A stretch of 64,000 nucleotides of DNA. Source: Prevotella sp. HUN102 (GTDB lineage: Bacteria; Bacteroidota; Bacteroidia; Bacteroidales; Bacteroidaceae). Position numbers and translations under genes: made by a program. Of this stretch, positions 49,273-57,384 are shown one piece after another (within the stretch, counting starts at the first letter, position 1; each line of letters starts with the position of its first letter). The DNA lies in contig NZ_JIAF01000004.1 in the NCBI RefSeq assembly GCF_000688375.1, positions 1,984,001 through 2,048,000 of the forward strand, written 5' to 3'. The notes beneath the pieces are model-generated. The model worked only from the letters and a program-made list of their open reading frames with translations. It was not told the DNA's origin and searched no databases.

Positions 49273-50712
49273 CTACATCGCTGCCTTTCCGTCATTTTCC
49301 TTTTTACTCTTCGCCAGCATTCCCACGAACGTCAGTACCCCATTGAGCATCAGAAGTTCATAGCCGAACTTGTAGTGCCACAGGTGCATTGCAATACTGT
49401 CAAGTCCGTAGCAAATCAAAGGGCTTGTAACAGCAATATAAGGCACAAGACGGTCGTCCGTGCGCCGTTTAGTGAGCAGACCGAAAGCAAAAAGCCCCAA
49501 CAACGGACCATAAGTATAGGAACAGATAATGTAAACGGCATCTATGAGGCTCGTAGAGTTTACCACTCGGAAAGCCAAGATAAACAGTGCAAATATTACA
49601 GCTATGCCTATATGAGCACGTTTTCGCAAACCTTCATTCTGAGCATCTTCACGAATATCCACACAGTAGCTCGTAGTCAGCGAGGTTAAAGCCGAATCGG
49701 CACTCGAAAAACACGCCGCCACCACGCCTATCGTAAAGAGCACCACTACCCCACTTCCCAACATTCCTCCCGCCGTCGGCAGGAGCATCAGCTCGTCTGC
49801 CGAAGCCGGAACAGCCATTCCCTGCTTTTGCAGATACATCATCAACAACACACCCAGCCCGAGAAACAGCAGATTTGCCGGAAGGAAGGCAAAACCATAC
49901 GTACACATATCTTTCTGTGCTCCACGCAAGGTCTTGCAGGTAAGGTTTTTCTGCATCATATCCTGATCCAGTCCTGTCATCACGATCACGATGAACACAC
50001 CACTAAGGAACTGTTTCCAAAAATTCTGTCTCGAAACAAAATCGTCCCACACGAATATCCGTGAATGGCTGTCCGACACAACAGCCCTGAATGCCTCCGA
50101 AACATTCATATCCAACGCTCCGATAACTTTATATATAATAAGGAAGAGTGCCATAAACATACAAACCGTCTGAAGCGTATCCGTAAACACCAACGTCCTG
50201 ATGCCTCCCCTGCGTGTGTAGAGCCAAATAAGCATAACCATCACTACCACCGTTGCCGGGAAAGGAATGCCGTAGGCGTCTAAAACAAACCTTTGCAATA
50301 TCATACACACCACATAAAAGCGCACGGCAGCCCCTGCCATCTTGGACAAGAGGAAGAAAGACGCACCGGTCTTATAGCTTCGCCGTCCCAATCTTTCCTT
50401 GAGATAGGAATATATCGTGGTAAGATTCAGCCGATAATAGAGCGGCAGCAGCAAGAACGCAACAATCAGATAGCCGACGATAAAGCCCATACACGTCTGG
50501 GCATACGACATATTCCGCCCGAGCACCATCCCCGGAACACTCACGAAAGTAACGCCCGAGATGCTCGCCCCAATCATTCCGAATGCAACAAGATACCAAG
50601 GCGACTGCCTGTTAGCGCGAAAAAACGTATCGTTGTCTGCTTTCCTGACGGTTAATCTACTGAATAGAAGCAGTAGGCAAAAGTATGCAAGTATTGTTCC
50701 TATAATCAACAT
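49273..50712 (-). CDS. Sodium:solute symporter (SSS family)
   Basis: This 479-residue inner membrane protein has about 13 hydrophobic helices and the LeuT-type symporter motifs (FGMIGASISGVTFVSVPGMV near residue 44, GLDQDMMQKNLTCKTLRGAQKDM, FSSADSALTSLTTSYCVDI). The substrate cannot be told from sequence; sugars, carboxylates, proline and sialic acid are family substrates. It is a single-gene unit. Its promoter box ends 7 nt before ATG, as for trmD and the RluA-type gene, so its mRNA may be leaderless. Confidence 0.92.
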   Translation of the reverse strand: MLIIGTILAYFCLLLLFSRLTVRKADNDTFFRANRQSPWYLVAFGMIGASISGVTFVSVPGMVLGRNMSYAQTCMGFIVGYLIVAFLLLPLYYRLNLTTIYSYLKERLGRRSYKTGASFFLLSKMAGAAVRFYVVCMILQRFVLDAYGIPFPATVVVMVMLIWLYTRRGGIRTLVFTDTLQTVCMFMALFLIIYKVIGALDMNVSEAFRAVVSDSHSRIFVWDDFVSRQNFWKQFLSGVFIVIVMTGLDQDMMQKNLTCKTLRGAQKDMCTYGFAFLPANLLFLGLGVLLMMYLQKQGMAVPASADELMLLPTAGGMLGSGVVVLFTIGVVAACFSSADSALTSLTTSYCVDIREDAQNEGLRKRAHIGIAVIFALFILAFRVVNSTSLIDAVYIICSYTYGPLLGLFAFGLLTKRRTDDRLVPYIAVTSPLICYGLDSIAMHLWHYKFGYELLMLNGVLTFVGMLAKSKKENDGKAAM

Positions 50713-50719
50713 AACGGGA

Positions 50720-50727
50720 CAAAATTA
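50720..50727 (-). promoter_or_regulatory. -7 box for the symporter gene, 7 nt from ATG
   Basis: TAATTTTG on the minus strand; 7 nt separate it from the ATG at 50712. Confidence 0.55.
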
Positions 50728-50893
50728 ATAAAAAAAACGCTATTTGCCCTCATTCCCATTTCTTTTTTGCTGCCCAGAGCTGTTTTTTATCAACTTGTAT
50801 CGAATGCCAATAACGAATAAGATATGGCAATAAAATCCCAGTTGCTCACAGCCCCTTAATTACTTGATAATCAACACACAAAACATTGGTTTT

Positions 50894-50980
50894 CATTCTT
50901 GCGAAGATTGCATTCCATTCTTCGCAAAAACGCACGGCAATCTTGCGAAGATTGCACGGCATTCTTCGGTTACTTGCAAA
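50894..50980 (-). repeat. Dispersed two-hairpin repeat, copy D
   Basis: Read on the minus strand it starts TTTGCAAGTAACCGAAGAAT and is 87 bp, like copy B at 32169. Both hairpins (CGAAGAATG...CAATCTTCG and GCGAAGAATG...CAATCTTCGC) are present. Confidence 0.85.
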
Positions 50981-51120
50981 CCGTGTCTTTTTAATCTGCC
51001 TGTAAGAATCATTGTCCGGCTGAATTGAAGACACAATCCTTTTCGTTTAACAAGCGAAAAGAATCCAAGCATTAAATAGTTAAAAGATTTTTAACCAATG
51101 AAATATCCACTATTTTTTCA

Positions 51121-51128
51121 TACCTTTG
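51121..51128 (+). promoter_or_regulatory. -7 box for the DUF4468 gene
   Basis: TACCTTTG followed by C, 34 nt before the ATG at 51163. Confidence 0.65.
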
Positions 51129-51162
51129 CTTTGCTATAACGATTTATCAATAGTGTAAAAGT

Positions 51163-52155
51163 ATGAAAAAGATATTGATAGCCTTGCTCATTGGTCTTCC
51201 AATGATGTCTGTGGCACAAACTACACTCACGCCGGAGCAGGAACTGGAACAGGCGCAACGCCAGTTACAGGAGGCGCAGAAAGCACTCGAGGAGGCAAAG
51301 ATAAAGGCTGCCAAGGCACAAAAACAGGCTGAGGAAAAGGCAAAAGCAGAAGCCCGGGAAAGGGCAAAGGCGGAAAACGAAGCCAAGGCGAACGCTATAA
51401 AAAAGAAAATAGAGGAAACAAAGGCCGAGGCTGCCAGACTTGAAGCCGAAGCCCGAAAACTCGAACGGCAGGCAAAGGAAACGGAGACACACAATGCCGC
51501 TGCCCCTCAAGCCGTTGAAACAGGCAAGATTCAGGCTGCAAATGAGGAAAAGGCACAGAACGAAACCAACAGTTCGTGGATAATTCCGGAAAAGACGCAG
51601 GAACGCAAACAGGCAGTTTCCGCCGTAAAAGAGAAGAAAGCCAACAAAGACGCCATCTATCTCGAGGAAGGAGCTGTGCCGGAAGTAAACGGTCAGGTGG
51701 TCTGGAGCAAGCGTTTTGAAGCTCCAAATCAGGATGCCAACACCATTTACGTGAAAGCTCTGGACTATCTGAACACGCTCTTGCAGGGCGAGAACCAGTT
51801 GGAAGGAAGCCAGATTGCAATCGTAAACAAGGATGAGCACGGCATCGTTGCCACAATGAAGGAGAAGATGATTTTCTTTTCGGGTTTCCTCTCACAAGAT
51901 CAGGCGAAATTCAACTATGTACTGCAAATAAAATGCTATGACGGTTCGGCAGATTTATCAATAAGCCGGCTTTCCTATGACTACTCTTTTCAGGGAAAAG
52001 ACCATCACTACACAGCCGAAGAACTCATAACCGACAGATATTCCATCAACAGAAAGCGCACAAAGTTGTATACACTCGGGAAGTTCCGCCGCGGCACAAT
52101 CGACAGAAAGAACGAGATATTTCAAGGATTCAGAAATGTATTGAACCAACAATAG
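51163..52155 (+). CDS. Secreted DUF4468 protein with N-terminal coiled coil
   Basis: The 330-residue precursor has signal peptide MKKILIALLIGLPMMSVAQ. Residues about 22-115 form a long Ala/Glu/Lys/Gln-rich coiled coil (repeats such as EEAKIKAAKAQKQAEEKAKAE). The C-terminal domain (GQVVWSKRFEAPNQDANTIY ... YSINRKRTKLYTLGKFRRGT) is DUF4468, a TBP-like fold of periplasmic Bacteroidetes proteins. Function is unknown. The small membrane protein and porin genes follow at 26 bp and with an overlap, so the three are probably an operon. Confidence 0.85.
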   Translation: MKKILIALLIGLPMMSVAQTTLTPEQELEQAQRQLQEAQKALEEAKIKAAKAQKQAEEKAKAEARERAKAENEAKANAIKKKIEETKAEAARLEAEARKLERQAKETETHNAAAPQAVETGKIQAANEEKAQNETNSSWIIPEKTQERKQAVSAVKEKKANKDAIYLEEGAVPEVNGQVVWSKRFEAPNQDANTIYVKALDYLNTLLQGENQLEGSQIAIVNKDEHGIVATMKEKMIFFSGFLSQDQAKFNYVLQIKCYDGSADLSISRLSYDYSFQGKDHHYTAEELITDRYSINRKRTKLYTLGKFRRGTIDRKNEIFQGFRNVLNQQ

Positions 52156-52181
52156 GGATATTTTAAAAGAACAACAGAAAG

Positions 52182-52418
52182 ATGATTGAAGAATCGCAGC
52201 GCAGCACGGCGCATAGACCAGACCACCGTATCAACAAGCAGAAGCCTGCCGACAGGTATAAGACGCTCCGGCAATGGCTCAACATTATTTTTATGGTTGG
52301 AGCTATCGTGGGTGTGATATTCTATCTCACCTCGGGCAATCAGAACACCGGTATCATTATTATCCTTGCTTCAATGGTATTCAAGTTCGTTGAGGCAGCA
52401 CTTCGAATGATTCGTTAA
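52182..52418 (+). CDS. Small two-helix membrane protein
   Basis: The 78-residue protein has a basic hydrophilic N-terminus (HRPDHRINKQKPADRYKTLRQ) and two membrane helices (WLNIIFMVGAIVGVIFYL and GIIIILASMVFKFVEAAL). The basic start implies a cytoplasmic N-terminus. Its stop codon overlaps the porin ATG by one base, so translation is coupled. This small gene often lies before the porin in relatives to my memory; its function is unknown. Confidence 0.8.
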   Translation: MIEESQRSTAHRPDHRINKQKPADRYKTLRQWLNIIFMVGAIVGVIFYLTSGNQNTGIIIILASMVFKFVEAALRMIR

Positions 52419-54784
52419 TGAAGAGAAAAATCTCCTTATGGACTTTGATGGCTTTCTTCTGTATTGCCGTCAATGCACAAGACTATAATCAGATAACCGA
52501 CGACGGCACGTTTACTGCCAGTGGCTATCAGCAAAACCGACAGCTCGGAAGGTCGGATTCCGTTCAGCATCAGCACAAGGAAATTCCGCGAGGAATAAAG
52601 GTATGGACTATCGACGAGCGTTTCGGCGACAGAAGACCTGCCGTGCCTGATACGCTGTCCGAAATGTATATGAATTCGATTTTCAATACAGGGTTGAGAG
52701 GCGAGTACAACTCATTGGGCAATCTCGGTTCGCCGCGCCAGAACAGAATATTCATCGACAGACAGGAGTCCACGGACTTTCTCTTCCTTGACCCTTACGA
52801 TTACTTCATCGTGCGGCCGGAGGATTTCCGGTTTACCTCTACCCTTTCGCCAATTACCAACCTGTCGTACAACACGGCAGGCAACAGGACGAATGGAGAA
52901 GACCATTTCAAGGCTCTCTTTGCCATCAATGCCGGCAAGGAATGGGGTTTCGGATTCAAATTCGACTATCTCTACGGCAGAGGATATTACAGCAATCAGA
53001 GCGCATCGCACTTCAACTACTCTATGTGGGGAAGCTATCTCGGAGAACGCTATCAGGCGCACCTGCTCCTGAGCCTGAACCATCAGAAAGTTACCGAAGG
53101 AGGAGGCATAACCAATGATGCCTACATCACTCATCCTGAGGCTTTTAACGATTCCTACGATGAAAACGAAATACCGACGGTTCTGTCGCAAAACTGGAAC
53201 CGAAACGACAATCAGCAGATATTCTTCAACCATAAATACAGCGTGGGATTCTTCCGGAAGGTTCCTATGACAAAGGAAGAAATAGAGGCAAAGAAATTTG
53301 CTATGAAAGCGCAAAAGGCACAAAAGCAGCAAGAAGAAAAGGAAAAGGCAAGAAAGCGCGCCCAAAGGAATGGAGAGGATTTCGACGAGGACGAATTTGA
53401 CAAGGCGCAGATTACAGCCGGAAGACCGGAAGATGCAGCCATTGTCGGCGATGCGCCAACGGCGAGTTCCCGCACACCGGAGAATAAGGACGCTTCGGCG
53501 CAAGCCAATGACACGATAATGATTCCACCTGCCGGGAACGACTCAACGAGCCAATGGATGAAGGATGAATACGTGCCTGTAACGAGCTTTATCCATACGG
53601 CGCGTTTCGACAATTTCAGACGCATCTATCAGGCATACGAAACACCGAACAACTATTATGCGAACGACTATTACAGTCAGACAGCAACAGCCAGCGATTC
53701 CATCTATGACAGAACAAGGTCGTGGGCTTTCAGGAACACGGTTGCCGTTGCGCTTCTCGAGGGTTTCAACAAATGGGCAAAGGCTGGCTTGAAGGCATTC
53801 GCATCCTACGAGCTTCGCCATTACGAATTGCCGATGGCTGCAACTCCGTCAGGTGGTGCGAGGGCTATATTCAATGGTTACGAGAAATGGAATCAGCACG
53901 ACATATCGGTAGGTGGTCAGCTGCTGAAAACGAGTGGAAACACCGTCCATTACGATGTAAGTGCCGAGGCGTGGCTTGCAGGCGAACGGTCGGGACAACT
54001 GCATATAGACGGCCACGCAGACCTGAACTTCCCCCTCTTGGGCGACACGGTTCAACTGGCTGCCACAGCTTTCTTCCACCGCAATGCACCTTCGTTTTTT
54101 ATGAATACCTATCGCTCGCGCCATTATTGGTGGGACAACGATCTGGATCAGCAGATACACACACGTCTGCTGGGCGAATTTTCATTGAAGAAGACACGCA
54201 CGAAACTGCGCATAGGCTATGATATGCTCAAGAATTACACCTACTTCGGCTTGCAAAACAACCGTGTGGCGAATGGAAATAATTATATGATCGAGGCAAA
54301 CGACGTGAATGTGCGTCAGCACAATGGGGCGGTAAGCCTCCTCACGCTCCAGCTTCATCAAGATTTCAACTTGGGCATTCTGAATTGGCAAAACGTTCTT
54401 ACGCTTCAGAAGTCGAGCAATGAAGATGTGCTGCCGGTGCCTGCACTCAACGCATATACGAATCTCTTCATCCGATTCAAGATAGCCAAGGTGCTGCGTT
54501 GCGACCTCGGAATCGACGGACGCTATTTCACAAAGTACTATGCACCGGAATACATCCCGGGTATGGGTACGTTCGGCATTCAGGAAACAGGAGGCAGCCG
54601 CACGAAGGTGGGCAATTATCCTATCCTGAACGCTTATGCCAACTTCCACCTCCAGCATACTCGTTTCTTCGTGATGATGTCGCATCTCAACAGCGGCGAT
54701 GGAGGCGAATATTTCTTCACGCCCCACTATCCGCTCAACGAACGCATCTTCCGGTTCGGAGTCAGTTGGAATTTCTTTAATTAG
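52418..54784 (+). CDS. Putative outer membrane porin (PF14121-type)
   Basis: The 788-residue precursor has signal peptide (residues 1-20, ending near AVNAQ) and a mature barrel with conserved IPRGIKVWTIDERFGDR, ITNLSYNTAGNRTNGEDHFKA and terminal RFGVSWNFFN. These are features of the Bacteroidetes putative porin family. A striking internal segment at about residues 285-385 is highly charged and disordered (KKFAMKAQKAQKQQEEKEKARKRA, EDFDEDEFDKA), presumably a long loop or periplasmic excursion. It overlaps the small membrane protein gene by one base. Substrate unknown. Confidence 0.85.
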   Translation: MKRKISLWTLMAFFCIAVNAQDYNQITDDGTFTASGYQQNRQLGRSDSVQHQHKEIPRGIKVWTIDERFGDRRPAVPDTLSEMYMNSIFNTGLRGEYNSLGNLGSPRQNRIFIDRQESTDFLFLDPYDYFIVRPEDFRFTSTLSPITNLSYNTAGNRTNGEDHFKALFAINAGKEWGFGFKFDYLYGRGYYSNQSASHFNYSMWGSYLGERYQAHLLLSLNHQKVTEGGGITNDAYITHPEAFNDSYDENEIPTVLSQNWNRNDNQQIFFNHKYSVGFFRKVPMTKEEIEAKKFAMKAQKAQKQQEEKEKARKRAQRNGEDFDEDEFDKAQITAGRPEDAAIVGDAPTASSRTPENKDASAQANDTIMIPPAGNDSTSQWMKDEYVPVTSFIHTARFDNFRRIYQAYETPNNYYANDYYSQTATASDSIYDRTRSWAFRNTVAVALLEGFNKWAKAGLKAFASYELRHYELPMAATPSGGARAIFNGYEKWNQHDISVGGQLLKTSGNTVHYDVSAEAWLAGERSGQLHIDGHADLNFPLLGDTVQLAATAFFHRNAPSFFMNTYRSRHYWWDNDLDQQIHTRLLGEFSLKKTRTKLRIGYDMLKNYTYFGLQNNRVANGNNYMIEANDVNVRQHNGAVSLLTLQLHQDFNLGILNWQNVLTLQKSSNEDVLPVPALNAYTNLFIRFKIAKVLRCDLGIDGRYFTKYYAPEYIPGMGTFGIQETGGSRTKVGNYPILNAYANFHLQHTRFFVMMSHLNSGDGGEYFFTPHYPLNERIFRFGVSWNFFN

Positions 54785-54837
54785 CACAAGACCGATGACT
54801 TCGCGCAAGAGATTGAGAGGATAAACAAGGCTTTTCA

Positions 54838-54904
54838 TACCCCACGAGTGCCCTATGACGATACCCCACTCGTGGGGTACGACTGCACCCCACGAGTGGG
54901 GTAC
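54838..54904. repeat. Tandem palindromic repeat, three 24-25-bp units
   Basis: Units start at 54838, 54862 and 54887. Units 2 and 3 contain ACCCCACTCGTGGGGT and its reverse complement, so they can form two small hairpins or one perfect 16-bp stem around an 8-nt loop. Unit 1 is degenerate in its second half. It lies between the porin stop and menA and may end the porin transcript. Confidence 0.88.
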
Positions 54905-54981
54905 AAAAGCCGTTGTTCGTACAGCATTGAAAACAGAATGTTCTGCGATTCATCCAATACTTCCTCATCTGATAAAAAGCT

Positions 54982-55935
54982 ATGCCCAAAACAGATTTTC
55001 TCACTTCAATGGAATCCACCGTCAGGACAAACTCCCTCTATGCGTGGATTCTTGCAGCCAGACCCAAGACCTTGACCGGTGCAAGCGTGCCGGTAATGAT
55101 AGGTACGGCTATGGCGTTCAAGGACGGAGGATGGGAGAACTTCCAGACAATCCCTGCCCTGCTCTGCTTTCTGTTTGCATTCATTATGCAGATAGATGCC
55201 AACTTCGTAAATGATTACTTCGACTGCCTGAAAGGAAACGACGACTCATCGACACGTCTCGGACCGAAAAGAGCGTGCAGCGAAGGGTGGATTACGCTTC
55301 CGGCTATGCGCACAGGACTGCTCATTACCACGCTGTTGGCTTGCATCGCAGGGCTTCCTCTCATCTATTACGGAGGGTGGGAAATGATTCTGATTGGAGC
55401 ACTGTGCGTATTGTTCTGTTTTCTCTACACCACCAAACTCTCCTATCTCGGCTTGGGCGACGTTCTCGTGCTTGTATTCTTCGGAATCGTACCCGTTTGC
55501 CTTACCTATTACGTTATTCTTCCTCACGGTCTCCAAGCCATAACTTGGCAGGTATTGCTTGCCTCGGTAGCCTGTGGGCTGGTTATCGACACTCTCCTCA
55601 TCGTGAATAATTACAGGGACAGAGAGAACGACAAGCGAGACGGAAAGATAACGCTCGTGGTGAGGATAGGAGAAAAAAGGACTGAATGGCTCTATCTCTG
55701 GTTGGGCATATTGGGATTTATCATCATTGCATTCCTGTTTATTTCTGAAGGCACGAAATATTCCTCTTGCAGTGTACTTATGCTTGTTTACTTCAACCTT
55801 CACAAAACCACACAAGGAAAAATGAAACGCATAAAACAAGGAAAGGAACTGAATAATATTCTCGGCGAAACGGCAAGGAATATGTTTATCTTCGGACTCC
55901 TTACCACGATAGGAATATTGATTTCGGCAATATAA
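54982..55935 (+). CDS. menA: 1,4-dihydroxy-2-naphthoate polyprenyltransferase
   Basis: This 317-residue integral membrane UbiA-type prenyltransferase joins a polyprenyl chain to dihydroxynaphthoate in menaquinone synthesis. The first Asp motif is NDYFD within DANFVNDYFDCLKGNDDSST, and the second is NNYRDRENDKRDGK. Eight to nine hydrophobic helices are present, and the start region AWILAARPKTLTGASVPV is family-typical. ATG at 54982 gives a 10-residue lead; ATG at 55009 is an alternative. It precedes the HD-domain gene by 12 bp, so they are likely co-transcribed. Confidence 0.93.
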   Translation: MPKTDFLTSMESTVRTNSLYAWILAARPKTLTGASVPVMIGTAMAFKDGGWENFQTIPALLCFLFAFIMQIDANFVNDYFDCLKGNDDSSTRLGPKRACSEGWITLPAMRTGLLITTLLACIAGLPLIYYGGWEMILIGALCVLFCFLYTTKLSYLGLGDVLVLVFFGIVPVCLTYYVILPHGLQAITWQVLLASVACGLVIDTLLIVNNYRDRENDKRDGKITLVVRIGEKRTEWLYLWLGILGFIIIAFLFISEGTKYSSCSVLMLVYFNLHKTTQGKMKRIKQGKELNNILGETARNMFIFGLLTTIGILISAI

Positions 55936-55947
55936 AAGAACTGAATT

Positions 55948-56580
55948 ATGACACAAAAAGTAAATCTGGAACTGATGGAATTTGTTGAACAGCAGATTCT
56001 TCCCCGATATAATGCCTTCGGAAAATCGCACGGACTCGTACACGTGCAGCGGGTTATAAGAAACGCTCTCGACTTAGTGAGAATCACAGGTGCCGATGCC
56101 AATATGGTCTACGTCATTGCAGCCTATCACGATCTTGGAATGGAAGGGCCTCGTGCCGTCCATCACATCACGAGTGGGAAGATTCTTATGGCAGACGCAC
56201 GATTGAAAAAATGGTTCTCGCCCGAGCAGTTCCGCATTATGAAAGAAGCCGTGGAGGATCATCGTGCAAGCAGTTCGAGGGCACCGAGAAGCATTTATGG
56301 GAAGATAGTGGCCGAAGCCGACCGCGACCTTGAACCGGAAGTAGTATTCAGCCGTGCAATAGAATACGGTCTTGAGAATTATCCCGAAATGGAAAAAGAC
56401 AAACAATGGCTACGATTCTACGACCACATGAAGGAGAAATACAGTCGCACAGGCTATCTTCGCTTGTGGATTCCAAATTCTCCGAATGCAAAGAATATGG
56501 AATTTATACGAGAAACCATCGACAATGAAGAAGCCCTACATAAGGTGTTTGACGAATTGTATGAGAAGCTGACGAACTAA
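55948..56580 (+). CDS. HD-domain phosphohydrolase
   Basis: The 210-residue cytoplasmic protein has the HD-domain metal site: the first His in SHGLVHVQRVIRNAL, the HD pair in AAYHDLGMEG, further His in VHHITSG and VEDHRASS, and the last Asp in EADRDLEP. Such proteins hydrolyse nucleotides or nucleic acid phosphates; the substrate is not evident here. It follows menA by 12 bp and is followed by degenerate tandem repeats. Confidence 0.88.
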   Translation: MTQKVNLELMEFVEQQILPRYNAFGKSHGLVHVQRVIRNALDLVRITGADANMVYVIAAYHDLGMEGPRAVHHITSGKILMADARLKKWFSPEQFRIMKEAVEDHRASSSRAPRSIYGKIVAEADRDLEPEVVFSRAIEYGLENYPEMEKDKQWLRFYDHMKEKYSRTGYLRLWIPNSPNAKNMEFIRETIDNEEALHKVFDELYEKLTN

Positions 56581-56592
56581 GCTGCACATAAA

Positions 56593-56659
56593 ACGAGCCA
56601 AACCTGTATATAAAACTGGTTAGGCCTGCATATTTAAACGAACTAAACCAATATATAAA
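56593..56659 (+). repeat. Degenerate 22-23-bp tandem repeat
   Basis: Three imperfect units (starting 56593, 56615, 56638) share a core like ACnnrnyAAACCnrTATATAAA; units 1 and 3 are the closest. They lie directly between the convergent HD and deaminase genes. Confidence 0.6.
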
Positions 56660-56693
56660 ACGACAAGAGAGAATCAATATTCTCTCTTGTCGT
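56660..56693 (-). terminator. Hairpin overlapping the 3' end of the deaminase gene
   Basis: Arms 56660-56674 and 56679-56693 pair perfectly over 15 bp around a 4-nt loop. The right-hand arm encodes the last residues (DDKRE) of the deaminase. On the minus strand TTTTATAT follows. Confidence 0.8.
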
Positions 56694-57147
56694 CTTTCAG
56701 TTCCCACATTTTAAACGCATTGATAGCCTCATTGCGAAGCAGAATCTCGGATGGTTTCTTGCGATATTGTGGCTCGATGGCGATTTCTTCGTAAATGAAA
56801 TCATCGTCGAAACCTATCTTGCCTGCATCCTTACGGTCATTGGCATAATAGATTTTATCCAAATGCGCCCAATAGATGGCTCCGAAACACATCGGACAAG
56901 GTTCGCACGAAGTATAGATAACACATCCACTAAGGTCGAAAGTTCCTAAATTCTTGCAGGCTTTACGTATGGTCGATACCTCTGCGTGAGCCGTAGGGTC
57001 TGTGTCTATCGTTACGTTGTTACTGCCTTCGGCGATTATCTCGCCATCTTTCGCGATGACTGCACCAAAAGGGCCGCCACCATTGCGAACACTGTTCTCA
57101 GAAAGCGCAATAGCTCTGCGCATTAATTCCTCGTTGGTTAATTTCAT
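56674..57147 (-). CDS. Nucleoside/nucleobase deaminase (guanine deaminase-like)
   Basis: The 157-residue cytidine-deaminase-fold enzyme has the zinc motifs TAHAEVSTIRKAC (His and catalytic Glu) and CEPCPMCFGAIYWA (two Cys). The sequence NGGGPFGAVIAKDGEIIAEGSN, the single-domain size and the tail (KMWELKDDKREY) resemble bacterial guanine deaminases rather than the tRNA adenosine deaminase TadA. It would convert guanine to xanthine in the cytoplasm. The terminator stem is built into its last codons. It follows a small membrane protein gene on the same strand. Confidence 0.88.
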   Translation of the reverse strand: MKLTNEELMRRAIALSENSVRNGGGPFGAVIAKDGEIIAEGSNNVTIDTDPTAHAEVSTIRKACKNLGTFDLSGCVIYTSCEPCPMCFGAIYWAHLDKIYYANDRKDAGKIGFDDDFIYEEIAIEPQYRKKPSEILLRNEAINAFKMWELKDDKREY

Positions 57148-57210
57148 TATATTTATTGTTTTAATTTATCCATTACCATTTTCAGCCCTTATAACTTCAG
57201 CTATTCGTTT

Positions 57211-57375
57211 TCAAAATACGTTCAGATAGCCCAATTCGTTTAGCAGATACACAAGCACGGCAAGTGCTATAACAGTAGTAATGATTCTGATAATACATCC
57301 CGTAACCTTCTTGATGATGAACACACCAACTACTATTACGGCTATGATACCTATATAATATTGCAAATCTCCCAT
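57211..57375 (-). CDS. Small membrane protein (54 residues)
   Basis: ATG at 57375 and TGA at 57211-57213 enclose MGDLQYYIGIIAVIVVGVFI, IKKVTGCIIRIIT, then a second helix TVIALAVLVYLLNELGYL. Nine base pairs separate it from the preceding RluA-type gene, so it is co-transcribed with it. Similar very short proteins next to RluA genes occur in this group to my memory; function unknown. Confidence 0.65.
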   Translation of the reverse strand: MGDLQYYIGIIAVIVVGVFIIKKVTGCIIRIITTVIALAVLVYLLNELGYLNVF

Positions 57376-57384
57376 ATCTGATTG

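Larger units (their letters stand above)
50713..51162. other. 450-bp divergent intergenic region
   Basis: It contains the symporter promoter (50720-50727), the best-preserved dispersed two-hairpin repeat (50894-50980) and the promoter of the DUF4468 gene (51121-51128). The rest is AT-rich, and no gene is seen. Confidence 0.7.

Noticed and set aside
54848..55214. Plus-strand open frames before and over menA with PLVGY/HEWGT-type repeats
   Set aside because: The repeated peptides are translations of the palindromic DNA units; the frames overlap the well-supported menA gene.
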